NCBI GenBank assembly: GCA_023228645.1
Contig: JALOAT010000034.1
Location: 1-44,075 of the forward strand
Length of the DNA: 44,075 nt
DNA from: Gammaproteobacteria bacterium
Lineage (GTDB): Bacteria; Pseudomonadota; Gammaproteobacteria; Thiohalomonadales; Thiohalomonadaceae
Direction of reading: 5' to 3'
The position numbers and the translations under genes were made by a program. This document shows positions 16,705-25,693 of this stretch, piece after piece. Position 1 is the stretch's first letter, and every line of letters starts with the position of its first letter. The notes beneath the pieces were generated by a model. That model saw only the letters and a program-made list of their open reading frames with translations. It made no database searches and was not told the origin of the DNA.

Positions 16705-17688
16705 TCAGCCGCCGGTCTTCGACATGAAACGCATGACTTGCGAAGGCTTCTCGGTGAACTCGTGGCGAGCGGGTTTGAGGGCGATGGCCTCGAGAATGGC
16801 CGCCTTCAGGGCTTCGGCATCGGCACCGGCGCGCAACAGCGGGCGCAGTTCGAACGCGTGCTCCTGGCCGAGGCACATGTACAGCGTACCGTCCACGGAC
16901 AGCCGCACCCGGTTGCAGGTCTCGCAGAAGTGCTGGGAGATGGGCGTAATGAAGCCGATGCGCAACTCGGTGCCGGCCACGCGCATGTAGTTGGCGGGTC
17001 CGCCGCCTGGCATGACGCCCGGCAGGAGCGTATAGCGGCGTTCCAGACGTTCGCGCACCTCGCGCAAATCCACATAGCGGTTTGCGGCGTCGCGCCCGGT
17101 GTCGCCCATGGGCATGGTTTCGATGAAACGCAGGGTGAAGTCGTGCTCGATGCAGAAATCGACCATCGCCTCCACTTCGTCGTCGTTGACGCCCTTCATG
17201 ACGACCATGTTGATCTTCACCGGGGCAAAGCCGGCCTGTTTCGCGGCCATCAGGCCGGCAAGTACCTTGTCGAGTCGCCCGCCGCCCGTAATGGTGTGAA
17301 AGCGCTCCCCATCCAGGGTATCGAGGCTGACGTTGAGGCGCGTGACGCCGGCGCGGTGCAGCTCGGCCGCATGGCGTTCCAGTTGCACGGCATTGGTGGA
17401 GAGGGACAGGTCTTCGATGCCCGGCAGGGCGGCCAACTGCGCGGCGAGTTGCGGGAGGTCATGGCGCACCAGCGGCTCGCCGCCGGTGATGCGCGCCCGG
17501 CGCACGCCCAGTTCGGCGAAGGCCCCGATCACCCGGGTGATCTCGTCGAAGCTCAGCCAGTTCTCCGGCTCCTCGAAATCGTGGAAGCCCTTGGGCATGC
17601 AATAGAAGCAACGCAGATCGCAGCGATCCGTCACGGAGATGCGCACGTATTCGATGCGTCGGCCAAAGGGATCGGTGAGCTGCGACAT
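16705..17688 (-). CDS. moaA: GTP 3',8-cyclase (molybdenum cofactor synthesis)
   Basis: MoaA is the radical-SAM enzyme that starts molybdopterin synthesis from GTP. The 327-aa protein has the N-terminal cluster motif CDLRCFYC, the RITGGEPLVR motif, the C-terminal second cluster CETCNRVRLSVDGTLYMC, and the diagnostic terminal Gly-Gly (MSKTGG). The start at 17688 gives MSQLTDPFGRRIEYVRISVT, typical of the family. The 85 residues that could be added upstream cross a repeat and are rejected. A TATACT -10-like box lies at 17715-17720 on the minus strand. The cofactor is needed by SoeA in this window. Confidence 0.95.
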   Translation of the reverse strand: MSQLTDPFGRRIEYVRISVTDRCDLRCFYCMPKGFHDFEEPENWLSFDEITRVIGAFAELGVRRARITGGEPLVRHDLPQLAAQLAALPGIEDLSLSTNAVQLERHAAELHRAGVTRLNVSLDTLDGERFHTITGGGRLDKVLAGLMAAKQAGFAPVKINMVVMKGVNDDEVEAMVDFCIEHDFTLRFIETMPMGDTGRDAANRYVDLREVRERLERRYTLLPGVMPGGGPANYMRVAGTELRIGFITPISQHFCETCNRVRLSVDGTLYMCLGQEHAFELRPLLRAGADAEALKAAILEAIALKPARHEFTEKPSQVMRFMSKTGG

Positions 17689-17784
17689 GGGAACAGGCTT
17701 CCGTAGGTCGTTTGAGTATAGTGCCCAACCACCGGCCAAGTCACAGCCCGAATGGGGGAGCCGCGCCGGCGACCGGCATGTTTT

Positions 17785-17986
17785 GACGCGGAGGGCGCGG
17801 AGGCGCGGAGATCGCGGAGGATGGCAAGCGTGCCAGCCAGCGAAAAAATGGAGCGCTTTCCACCGGTGGTCGTGCGGATATTGCTGGGCGGATGTAGGAC
17901 AGTGGGGGCGCGGCCGCAGAAAGCGCGAGAACGAGAGAGTCATCCCTCCACGTTCTCCGCGCCTCCGCGTCCTCCGCGTTACGTCT
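17785..17986. repeat. CGCGGAGG-type inverted repeat upstream of moaA
   Basis: The left arm of tandem GCGCGGAGG units (17785-17820) and the right arm of inverted units (17947-17986, CTCCGCGCCTCCGCGTCCTC...) can fold into a long stem enclosing about 125 nt. The right arm ends exactly at the stop codon of the PPi-PFK gene. The element fills most of the 296-nt moaA-pfp gap, where no gene is seen. Confidence 0.75.
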
Positions 17987-19241
17987 AGATCTCGAAGGCC
18001 GGCAGCTTCTTCTCAATCGCGACGTTCTTGAGGGTCACGTAGCGGGGCAGGCCGCCTTCGTAGGGTGGGTAGTCCTCACCCTCAATGAGCGGCACCAGGT
18101 ATTCGCGGCACTTCCCGGTGATGCCGAAGCCGTCCTCGGTGATGAAGTCGCGGGGCATGAACTTCTCCACGTTGGCCACGTTGGCAAGATCCGCCTTGCC
18201 CACTTCCCATACGTAGGGCGAGGAGGATTTGCGCACCACCGCCGGCATCACCGCGTTGTCGCCGGCCAGGGCGAATTCCACCGCCGCCTTGCCCATGGCA
18301 TAGGCCTGCTCCACATCCGAACGCGAGGCCAGGTGGCGCGCCGCGCGTTGCAGGTAGTCGGCCACCGCCCAGTGGAACTTGTAGCCGAAGGCCTCCTTCA
18401 CCATGTTCGCCACCACCGGCGCGGCACCGCCCAATTGGGCGTGGCCGAAGGCGTCGCGGGTGCCCTGCTCGGCGAGGAAGCGGCCGTCGGGCCAGTGGCA
18501 GCCCTCGGAGACCACCACCGTGCAGAAACCGTGCTTCTGCACGTTGTCTTTCACTTTCGCCAGGAACTTGGCCTGATCGAATTCGATCTCCGGGAACAGG
18601 ATCACCACCGGGATGCCGCGCTGCTCCGCCAGTCCGCCCGCGGCGGCGATCCAGCCCGCGTGGCGGCCCATGACTTCCAGCACGAATACCTTGGTGGAGG
18701 TCTTGGCCATGGAGCGTACGTCGAAGGAGGCTTCCAGCGTGGACACGGCGATGTACTTGGCCACGGAGCCGAAGCCCGGGCAGTTGTCCGTGATGGGCAG
18801 GTCGTTGTCCACGGTCTTGGGCACGTGGATGGCCTGGATGGGGAAGCCCATGGCCTCGGACAGCTGCGACACCTTGTAGCAGGTGTCTGCCGAGTCGCCG
18901 CCGCCGTTGTAGAAGAAGTAACCGATGTTGTGCGCCTTGAACACCTCGATGAGACGCTCGTATTCGCGGCGGTTCTTCTCCAGGCTCTTGAGCTTGTAGC
19001 GGCAGGACCCGAAGCCGCCAGACGGCGTATGGCGCAGCGCAGCGATATCTTCGCTGGACTCCAGGCTGGTGTCGATGAGGTCTTCGGTCAGTGCGCCGAT
19101 GATGCCGTTGCGACCGGCGTAAACCTTGCCGATCTGATCGCCGTGCTTGCGCGCGGTTTCGATCACGCCGCAGGCGGAGGCGTTGATGACGGCGGTGACA
19201 CCACCGGATTGCGCGTAAAACGCATTCTTCTTGTTGGCCAT
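17985..19241 (-). CDS. pfp: PPi-dependent 6-phosphofructokinase
   Basis: A 418-aa phosphofructokinase of the pyrophosphate-using type. It interconverts fructose-6-P + PPi and fructose-1,6-bisP + Pi reversibly. Phosphate-donor choice is read from YNGGGDSADT, where ATP enzymes have GGDGS, and from PKTVDNDL, where the Lys replaces the Gly of ATP enzymes. MGRHAGWIAA and the FPE substrate motif are present. The start at 19241 (MANKKNAFYAQSGG) has GGGAG upstream. A GTG six codons earlier is less likely. It lies 120 nt downstream of adk on the same strand. In autotrophs such enzymes can serve the Calvin cycle and gluconeogenesis by handling fructose- or sedoheptulose-bisphosphate while saving PPi. 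Confidence 0.92.
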   Translation of the reverse strand: MANKKNAFYAQSGGVTAVINASACGVIETARKHGDQIGKVYAGRNGIIGALTEDLIDTSLESSEDIAALRHTPSGGFGSCRYKLKSLEKNRREYERLIEVFKAHNIGYFFYNGGGDSADTCYKVSQLSEAMGFPIQAIHVPKTVDNDLPITDNCPGFGSVAKYIAVSTLEASFDVRSMAKTSTKVFVLEVMGRHAGWIAAAGGLAEQRGIPVVILFPEIEFDQAKFLAKVKDNVQKHGFCTVVVSEGCHWPDGRFLAEQGTRDAFGHAQLGGAAPVVANMVKEAFGYKFHWAVADYLQRAARHLASRSDVEQAYAMGKAAVEFALAGDNAVMPAVVRKSSSPYVWEVGKADLANVANVEKFMPRDFITEDGFGITGKCREYLVPLIEGEDYPPYEGGLPRYVTLKNVAIEKKLPAFEI

Positions 19242-19361
19242 TACTATGCTCCCATCCACTCGAAGTCGTTCGAAAAGATCCAGTTAGCCACAGTGGTTGC
19301 GGCGGCGACAGCTTCGCCCTTCTTTGCCGGACATTCTCCTAGGCCGGCGCCGCCGACCGCT

Positions 19362-20015
19362 TCAGCCCAGGGCGTCGAAAATGGCGTTGCGGATCGCCTC
19401 GACCTTGCCTGTGCCGGCAATCTTGACATATTTCGGCGCGCGACCATCGCCCATGGCCGCCCAACTGGCGTAGTAATCCACCAGCGGTTCGGTTTGCGCG
19501 TGGTAGACCTCGAGGCGCTTCTTCACCGTCTCCTCCCGGTCATCATCGCGCTGGATGAGGGGCTCGTCGGTGACATCATCCTTGCCTTCCTGGCGGGGCG
19601 GATTGAACACCACGTGGTAGGTGCGGCCCGAGGCCACGTGCACACGCCGCCCGCTCATGCGCTGGATGATCTCTGCGTCGGGAACGTCGATTTCCACCAC
19701 GTAATCGATGGCGACCCCCGCTTCGCGCATGGCTTCGGCCTGGGGAATGGTGCGGGGAAAGCCATCGAACAGGAAGCCCTTGGCACAATCAGGCTCGCGG
19801 ATACGCTCCTTCACCAGATTGATGATGATGTCGTCGGATACCAGTCCGCCCGCATCCATGATCTTCTTCGCTTCCATGCCGAGGGGCGTGCCGGCCTTGA
19901 CGGCAGCGCGCAGCATGTCGCCCGTGGATATTTGCGGGATGCCGTAGCGCTCCTTGATGTAATTGGCTTGCGTGCCCTTGCCGGCCCCCGGGCCGCCGAG
20001 AAGTATGAGGCGCAT
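19362..20015 (-). CDS. adk: Adenylate kinase
   Basis: Adk catalyses ATP + AMP = 2 ADP in the cytoplasm. The 217-aa long-form enzyme has the P-loop GGPGAGKGTQ at residues 7-16, ISTGDMLR, GFLFDGFPRTIPQA, the RRVHVASGRTYHVVFNPP LID region and DDREETVKKRL. The LID lacks the four-cysteine zinc site. The start at 20015 follows GGAGAAAACC, a good ribosome site. Adk fits its neighbourhood well, because APS-dependent sulfite oxidation consumes AMP and Sat regenerates ATP. The upstream leader contains a TTTCCGG-N11-CCGGAAA dyad (20056-20080) that might be regulatory. Confidence 0.97.
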   Translation of the reverse strand: MRLILLGGPGAGKGTQANYIKERYGIPQISTGDMLRAAVKAGTPLGMEAKKIMDAGGLVSDDIIINLVKERIREPDCAKGFLFDGFPRTIPQAEAMREAGVAIDYVVEIDVPDAEIIQRMSGRRVHVASGRTYHVVFNPPRQEGKDDVTDEPLIQRDDDREETVKKRLEVYHAQTEPLVDYYASWAAMGDGRAPKYVKIAGTGKVEAIRNAIFDALG

Positions 20016-20118
20016 GTGGTTTTCTCCATGATTATTTAAAAAAAGACGCACGAGTTTTCCGGTTTTTACCTGTCCGGAAACCGCGCTTGGTTTATTTGTT
20101 CGCCGCAACCTGTACTTA

Positions 20119-20153
20119 TAGTGAAGCTTTGTGATGCGGTCAGCGCTTCACTA
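20119..20153. promoter_or_regulatory. Inverted repeat between adk and the sat-side gene
   Basis: TAGTGAAGC (20119-20127) and GCTTCACTA (20145-20153) form a perfect 9-bp inverted repeat with a 17-nt spacer, overlapping a TATAGT (20117-20122). It lies in the 262-nt divergent region and could be an operator for the rightward 396-aa gene or for adk. No regulator is recognised. Confidence 0.4.
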
Positions 20154-20277
20154 ATGGATGCTAGGTGCGATGAGGCACCTGCGCCACTGGTAATGGCTTT
20201 ATGTGGTTATTAAAACGTTTGAGGTCTGCAAAGCCCGAGGGGTTGTCATGATGGGGGTTCAGCAAAGGAGGCATGTC

Positions 20278-21468
20278 ATGCAGTCTGCACCCCGTGAAAT
20301 CGTCACACCCTTCCGTCCCATCCCCCTCGATGTGCCCGAGGGCATGAAGCCCAACGAGTTTTTCAACAGCACCGAAAACCTCAACGACCTCATCCACAAC
20401 AATGGGTTGCTGCTGAATCCCGAGAACCTGCTGCTGTACCGCAAGGCCCTGGGCCACAGCAACGAGTTCGATACCTCCATCATCTACAACACCTCGAACA
20501 CCATCCTGAATCCTCTCGGCCGCCCGGTGCGGCGCACCCAGGTGCCCGAGGCCACGCGTCGGGTGTGGAACAGGATGAACCACGTGATCCTCGACTACAT
20601 GCTCGAGCAGTACCCGGACCCGGACGAGGCCCTGGTGCTGGCTGGCGAGGCGAGCCTCGACGCCACTTGGCCGCTTACCTCGCCGGGGGTGCCGAGCATC
20701 CGCATGCTGCACAACCATTTCATCGTGTTTCCCATGGACGAACTGCGCCGCGCCAAACCGGCGGATCCGGCCAACCCGAACCTCACTGACGGCGGTCAAC
20801 ACAGCCTGTTTCAGGCCTACATGCGCAAGGTCTACCGCGAATTCTTCGATACCGCGTTGCAGCTGGAAATGCTGACGCCGGCGAGCGATGCCGACGCACG
20901 CCTGCGGCTCACGGGCTATCCACAGGGGCTGCCGAGCTGGGAAGTGCGCGGTGGCGCCGCCGCGCTCAGCAAGGCGGCGTTCTGGGAGGAATACGACCAG
21001 GTGCTCAAGGGCTTCCTGGATTTCTACCGCACATTCTTTTCCCAGGTCTCGACGCGCAATGCCGACCGTCTGGACGACGTGCATTTCCCCGCACAGGTCG
21101 AGCGGGTGCTGCTGTGCAACGACGACTTTCTCGCCACCGCAAAGAAGGTGCGCGACCGCTGTGTCCATGATGCCAAGTACGCGAACGCGATTCGCTGGCA
21201 GCCGGCCTTCAAACAGCTCATCTACCGCAACGACGCAGGCAAACTCATCGTCACCATCAGCCAGAACTCCATCGGCAACGCCATCACTGAATTGCTTGGC
21301 GTGGTGGTCAACCGGGTGCCGGACGCCGACGCCTACGCCAAACGCGAGCCCGCCCTCATCGAGCGCCTGCTCGAAGTCAGGCGCCGCCTCATCGAGGCTG
21401 ATCTGGGTACTGGGCTGGCCACGGCGCAGTGGCCCGCCGGTGATGACGGAGAACGCACGGAATTTTAG
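20278..21468 (+). CDS. Unrecognised conserved-looking protein upstream of sat
   Basis: A 396-aa soluble protein with no signal peptide or transmembrane segment. The start at 20278 is fixed by AAAGGAGG at 20264-20271, an ideal ribosome site six bases away. Earlier in-frame codons have no such site. I do not recognise the family. Visible features are an Asn-rich N-terminal third (FFNSTENLNDLIHNNGLLLN), a His-Asn-His hydrophobic strand PSIRMLHNHFIVFPMDE around residue 145, a long helical middle (AFWEEYDQVLKGFLDFYRTF) and a C-terminal TISQNSIGNAITELLGVVVN. The HNHFIVFP strand is vaguely reminiscent of HIT/GalT-type nucleotide-binding strands, but I see no full motif. The gene is co-directional with sat, 354 nt upstream, so a role in sulfur oxidation is only a location-based guess. 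Confidence 0.75.
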   Translation: MQSAPREIVTPFRPIPLDVPEGMKPNEFFNSTENLNDLIHNNGLLLNPENLLLYRKALGHSNEFDTSIIYNTSNTILNPLGRPVRRTQVPEATRRVWNRMNHVILDYMLEQYPDPDEALVLAGEASLDATWPLTSPGVPSIRMLHNHFIVFPMDELRRAKPADPANPNLTDGGQHSLFQAYMRKVYREFFDTALQLEMLTPASDADARLRLTGYPQGLPSWEVRGGAAALSKAAFWEEYDQVLKGFLDFYRTFFSQVSTRNADRLDDVHFPAQVERVLLCNDDFLATAKKVRDRCVHDAKYANAIRWQPAFKQLIYRNDAGKLIVTISQNSIGNAITELLGVVVNRVPDADAYAKREPALIERLLEVRRRLIEADLGTGLATAQWPAGDDGERTEF

Positions 21469-21822
21469 TTTATTAGAGGGCATTTAAGCGTAGACCAAGT
21501 CTAGTGCGCTGCAACTGTGCCCAAGCGCACGGTTTCCTGTGTACGCAAAATGCTTAATGTCGCAGATACAGGAAATTTCAGTGTTTGCCTTCTGTTAGCG
21601 TGCGGCCGGGCAGTCTCGACGGAAACGTTCAGGTGGTGTGATAAACGCCAGAAACTGACAAAAATCAATTAGCAAATACTTAAATCGGCGTTGCTTATCT
21701 GCCCATAAAGAAATGTGCGTTCCCGTGTTTTCAAAACAGGTGCTAGCCTTCACCCCCAGCGGCATAACTACCGGTAGACGCTACGACACAACGTCGCCCG
21801 ATTTTGACGGAGAGGAACGCGT
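21469..21822 (+). other. Gene-free leader upstream of sat
   Basis: These 354 nt hold no credible gene. They are clearly more AT-rich than the surroundings between about 21640 and 21760, as expected for a promoter. Possible elements are TTGCTT at 21691-21696, a TTTTCAAAA patch near 21729-21737 and the strong ribosome site GGAGAGG at 21809-21815 before the sat ATG. A weak FNR-like half-match (CTGACAAAAATCAA, 21655-21668) is noted but not claimed. Confidence 0.5.
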
Positions 21823-23031
21823 ATGGCATTGGTCAATCCGCACGGTGGCGGCAGTCTGAAGCCCCTGTTGCTTGAAGGCGAGGCGCTGAAGGCTGAGCAG
21901 GCGCGCGCTCGGTCCCTGCCCCAGGTACGGGTCAGCTCGCGCGAGAAGGGCGACATCATCATGCTGGGCATCGGCGGTTTCACACCGCTCGACGGCTTCA
22001 TGAGCCATGCCGACTGGCAGGGCGTATGCGACGGCATGAAGACGGCCAGCGGCCTGTTCTGGCCCATCCCCATCACCCTCTCCACCGACAAGGCCACGGC
22101 GGACGGGCTCAAGACCGGCGCCGACATCGCCCTGGTGGATGCGGACAACGGCGAGATCCTCGCCACCATGCAGGTCACCGAGAAGTACATCATCGACAAG
22201 GCCCACGAATGCGCCACGGTGTTCAAGACCACCGACCTGGAGCACCCGGGTGTCAAAATGGTGATGGAGCAGGGCGACGTGAACCTGGCGGGTCCCGTCA
22301 AGGTGCTGTCCCAGGGCGAATTCCCCAGCAAGTACGGTGATCTGTTCCTCACCCCGAAGCAGACTCGTGAGCTGTTCGACTCCATGGGCTGGAGCAAGGT
22401 GGCGGCGTTCCAGACCCGCAACCCCATGCACCGCTCCCACGAATATCTCGCCAAGGTCGCCATCGAGACCTGCGACGGTGTGCTGATTCACTCCCTGCTC
22501 GGCAACCTCAAGCCCGGCGACATCCCGGCCGACGTGCGTGCCCGCGCCATCGGCACCCTGGTCGAGAACTATTTCGTCAACAACACCATCGTGCAGGCGG
22601 GTTATCCGCTGGACATGCGCTACGCCGGTCCGCGCGAGGCGCTGCTGCACGCGCTGTTCCGCCAGAACTACGGCTGCTCGCACCTCATCGTCGGCCGTGA
22701 CCATGCCGGCGTCGGCAGCTACTACGGCCCGTTCGACGCGCACCACATCTTCGACGAAATCCCGAAGGGATCTCTGGAGACCCAGCCGCTGAAAATCGAC
22801 TGGACCTTCTGGTGCTACAAGTGCGGCGGTATGGCCTCCGCACGCACCTGTCCGCATGGCGAGGGCGACCGCCTGCTGCTGTCGGGCACCAAGCTGCGCA
22901 AGATGCTTTCGGAGGACGCCGAAGTGCCGGCCGAATTCTCCCGCCCCGAGGTGCTGGTCATCCTGCGCGAATACTACGGAGGGCTGACCGAGAAGGTGGA
23001 GGTCAAGCTGACCGGCCATTCGGCCAAATGA
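21823..23031 (+). CDS. sat: Sulfate adenylyltransferase (dissimilatory ATP sulfurylase)
   Basis: Sat converts APS + PPi to ATP + sulfate in the oxidative direction, giving substrate-level phosphorylation. The 402-aa homo-oligomeric type has AAFQTRNPMHRSHE (the QTRNPxHRxH catalytic motif, about residue 192), GRDHAGVGSYYG and a Cys/His metal site CYKCGGMASARTCPHG near the C-terminus. There is no APS-kinase domain. It lies upstream of aprB (74 nt) and is co-directional, giving the order sat-aprB-aprA. The pairing with AprBA marks it as the dissimilatory enzyme and not CysDN. Confidence 0.96.
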   Translation: MALVNPHGGGSLKPLLLEGEALKAEQARARSLPQVRVSSREKGDIIMLGIGGFTPLDGFMSHADWQGVCDGMKTASGLFWPIPITLSTDKATADGLKTGADIALVDADNGEILATMQVTEKYIIDKAHECATVFKTTDLEHPGVKMVMEQGDVNLAGPVKVLSQGEFPSKYGDLFLTPKQTRELFDSMGWSKVAAFQTRNPMHRSHEYLAKVAIETCDGVLIHSLLGNLKPGDIPADVRARAIGTLVENYFVNNTIVQAGYPLDMRYAGPREALLHALFRQNYGCSHLIVGRDHAGVGSYYGPFDAHHIFDEIPKGSLETQPLKIDWTFWCYKCGGMASARTCPHGEGDRLLLSGTKLRKMLSEDAEVPAEFSRPEVLVILREYYGGLTEKVEVKLTGHSAK

Positions 23032-23105
23032 GGGTTTTCACCGTCTTCCGTGCGGGACGGGGACGTGTGTGTTTGTGACTACTTCAACGAAGGAGTGAGA
23101 AAGAA

Positions 23106-23591
23106 ATGCCAACTTATGTTCGTACCGAGAAGTGCGATGGTTGCAAGGGGCAGGACAAGACCGCCTGCATGTACATTTGCCCGCACGACCTGATGAAGCT
23201 CGACAAGGACGGCTCCGAGACCGGCCACGCGATGAAGGCGTTCAACCAGGAGCCCGAGCAGTGCTGGGAGTGCTACTCCTGCGTGAAGATCTGCCCGCAG
23301 GGCGCCATCGAAGCGCGCCACTACGCCGACATCGTTCCCCTGGGCGGCCAGGTACAGCCGCTGCGTGGTTCCGACTCCATCATGTGGACCATCAAGTTCC
23401 GCAACGGCACCATGAAGCGCTTCAAGTTCCCCATCCGCACCACGCCGGAAGGCTCCATCGATCCGTACGGCAACAAGCCCGCGGCCAAGCTGGCCGACAT
23501 TGCCAAGCCGGGTTTCTTCACGGGCACGGAAGACGGTGGCGTGATGAAGGGCTACCGCGCTGGCGATGCCTCTGAACTGATCCGCAAGTAA
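23106..23591 (+). CDS. aprB: Adenylylsulfate reductase beta subunit
   Basis: AprB is the electron-transfer subunit of APS reductase, with two [4Fe-4S] clusters that pass electrons between the FAD of AprA and the quinone module. The 161-aa protein has the first cluster region CDGCKGQDKTACMYICP at residues 10-26, with the long APS-reductase insertion, and the second, CWECYSCVKICP, at about 53-64. The extended C-terminal tail (residues 90-161) that wraps around AprA is present. AAGGAG lies a little far upstream of the ATG. aprA follows after 24 nt. Confidence 0.97.
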   Translation: MPTYVRTEKCDGCKGQDKTACMYICPHDLMKLDKDGSETGHAMKAFNQEPEQCWECYSCVKICPQGAIEARHYADIVPLGGQVQPLRGSDSIMWTIKFRNGTMKRFKFPIRTTPEGSIDPYGNKPAAKLADIAKPGFFTGTEDGGVMKGYRAGDASELIRK

Positions 23592-23615
23592 TCAACGAAT
23601 CGAGGAACCAAGATC

Positions 23616-25640
23616 ATGGCTGGTACGTTTGAAGCCCCTGAGGTAGTCCAGGAAGAATTGGACGTTCTGCTGATCGGCGGTGGTATGGCCTGCTGCGGCG
23701 CCGCCTACGAAATGATGCGCTGGGTCGAAGCCGTCAAGGCCGAGACCGGCAAGGACGTGAAGATCAAGCTGGTCGACAAGGCCGCCATGGACCGCTCCGG
23801 CGCCGTGGCCCAGGGCCTGTCCGCCATCAACACCTACATCGGCACCGAGCAGGATCCCGCCGACTACGCCCGCATGGTCTCCAACGACCTGATGGGCATC
23901 ACCCGCGACGACCTGTCCTACGACCTGGGCCGTCACGTGGACGACTCCGTGCACCTGTTCGAGGAGTGGGGTCTGCCCATCTGGAAGACCGACGCCGACG
24001 GCGTGCGCCATGACGGCGCCGAGTCCATCCGCGAAGGCCTGCCTGCCCTGAAGGACGGCGGCAAGCCCGTGCGTTCCGGCAAGTGGCAGATCATGATCAA
24101 CGGCGAATCCTACAAGTGGATCGTCGCCGAGGCCGCCAAGAAGGCCCTGGGCCTGGATCGCATCCAGGAGCGCGTGTTCATCGTAAAGCTGGTGAACGAC
24201 AAGAACGACCCGTCCCGCATCGCCGGTGCGGTCGGCTTCTCCGTTCGCGAGAACAAGATCTACGTTTACAAAGCCAAGGCCATCCTGCTGGCCGCCGGCG
24301 GCTGCGTGAACATCTTCCGTCCGCGCTCCGTGGGTGAAGGTACGGGCCGCGCCTGGTATCCGGTGTGGAACGCCGGTTCCACCTACGCCATGGCCGCCGA
24401 GGCCGGCGCCGAGCTGACCATGATGGAAAACCGCTTCGTGCCCGCCCGCTTCAAGGACGGTTACGGCCCGGTGGGCGCCTGGTTCCTGCTGTTCAAATCC
24501 CAGGCGACGAACGCCCTCGGCGAAGTCTACATGGTCAAGAACAAGGAACTGCTGGACGACTACCCGCCGTACGGCCAGGCCGCCGTGCCCGCGTCCTGCC
24601 TGCGTAACCACCTCATGCTGAAGGAAATGCAGGAAGGCCGCGGTCCCATCTACATGGACACCGTCACCGCCCTCGCCAAGCTGCGCGAGACCCTGACGCC
24701 GAAGGAAGTGAAGCACCTCGAAGCCGAGGCCTGGGAAGACTTCCTCGACATGTGCGTGGGCCAGTGCGGTATCTGGGTCGGTGAGAACGTCGAGCCCGAG
24801 AAGAAGAACTCCGAGCTCATGCCCACCGAACCGTACCTGCTGGGTTCGCACTCCGGCTGCTGCGGCATCTGGGTGTCGGGTCCCACCGACCTGGGCGCGC
24901 CCACCGACGAGGAATACTCCGACGTGCCCGCGCACCTGCCCAAGGGCTGGAACTGGGGCTACCGCTCCATGACCACCGTGAAGGGTCTGTTCACCGCCGG
25001 TGACGGCGTGGGCGCCTCCGGCCACAAGTTCTCCTCCGGTTCGCACGCGGAAGGCCGCATCGCCGCCAAGGCCATGCTGCAGTACGTGATCGACAACCAG
25101 AGCTTCAATCCGGAACTCGACGCCGACGTGAATCAGCTGGCCGAAGAGATCTACAAGCCGGTGCGCAACTTCCTTGAGCACAAGGACTACACCACCGCCA
25201 TCGACGTCAACCCGAACTACATCACGCCCAAGATGCTGCAGTTCCGCCTGCAGAAGATCATGGACGAGTACGTGGCCGGCGTCGCGACCTACTACAAGAC
25301 CAACGAGCACATGCTGAAGGTTGCGGAAGAGAAGCTCGAAATGCTGAAGGAAGACGCGGAGAAGATGCGCGCCAAGGACCTTCACGAGCTGCTCCGCGCG
25401 TGGGAGAACTACCACCGCATCCTGACCGCGGAAGCTCACATGAAGCACATCCAGTTCCGTGAGGAGAGCCGTTACCCCGGCTTCTACTACCGCATGGACA
25501 AGAACTTCGTGGATGAAGAAAACTGGAAGTGCTTCGTCAACTCGGTCTACGACAAGCAGACCAAGAAGTGGACCTGCTTCAAGCGCAAGCACGTGGATCT
25601 GGTCGACAAGTCCAAGCTGTTCAAAGCCGCTTCGCATTAA
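23616..25640 (+). CDS. aprA: Adenylylsulfate reductase alpha subunit
   Basis: AprA is the FAD subunit of cytoplasmic APS reductase. In this organism it most likely works in reverse, adding AMP to sulfite to make APS. At 674 aa it is slightly longer than the commonest homologues. The N-terminal FAD-binding GGGMACCGAAYE is near residues 26-37. The active-site block AAGGCVNIFRPRSVGEGTGR and MMENRFVPARFKDGYGPVGAW are intact. C-terminal regions rich in charged helices complete the fumarate-reductase-like fold. GAGGAACC lies before the ATG. The strong terminator at 25663-25693 ends the sat-aprBA unit. QmoABC, encoded 14 kb to the right, is the expected membrane partner. Confidence 0.97.
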   Translation: MAGTFEAPEVVQEELDVLLIGGGMACCGAAYEMMRWVEAVKAETGKDVKIKLVDKAAMDRSGAVAQGLSAINTYIGTEQDPADYARMVSNDLMGITRDDLSYDLGRHVDDSVHLFEEWGLPIWKTDADGVRHDGAESIREGLPALKDGGKPVRSGKWQIMINGESYKWIVAEAAKKALGLDRIQERVFIVKLVNDKNDPSRIAGAVGFSVRENKIYVYKAKAILLAAGGCVNIFRPRSVGEGTGRAWYPVWNAGSTYAMAAEAGAELTMMENRFVPARFKDGYGPVGAWFLLFKSQATNALGEVYMVKNKELLDDYPPYGQAAVPASCLRNHLMLKEMQEGRGPIYMDTVTALAKLRETLTPKEVKHLEAEAWEDFLDMCVGQCGIWVGENVEPEKKNSELMPTEPYLLGSHSGCCGIWVSGPTDLGAPTDEEYSDVPAHLPKGWNWGYRSMTTVKGLFTAGDGVGASGHKFSSGSHAEGRIAAKAMLQYVIDNQSFNPELDADVNQLAEEIYKPVRNFLEHKDYTTAIDVNPNYITPKMLQFRLQKIMDEYVAGVATYYKTNEHMLKVAEEKLEMLKEDAEKMRAKDLHELLRAWENYHRILTAEAHMKHIQFREESRYPGFYYRMDKNFVDEENWKCFVNSVYDKQTKKWTCFKRKHVDLVDKSKLFKAASH

Positions 25641-25662
25641 TCGCGCAGTCGGTGAGTAGAGG

Positions 25663-25693
25663 AAGCCGGGACCGCAAGGTCCCGGCTTTTTTT
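25663..25693 (+). terminator. Rho-independent terminator of sat-aprBA
   Basis: AAGCCGGGACC-GCAA-GGTCCCGGCTT is a perfect 11-bp stem followed by seven Ts. It lies 22 nt after the aprA stop. The remaining approximately 280 nt up to the next gene hold no gene. A TACAAT at 25873-25878 could be a -10 box. Confidence 0.93.

Noticed and set aside
18333..20039. 568-aa plus-strand frame opposite pfp and adk
   Set aside because: It spans two well-identified minus-strand genes and their gap, so it is a high-GC artefact.
21655..21668. Possible FNR box upstream of sat
   Set aside because: Only one half-site matches TTGAT-N4-ATCAA, which is too weak to call.
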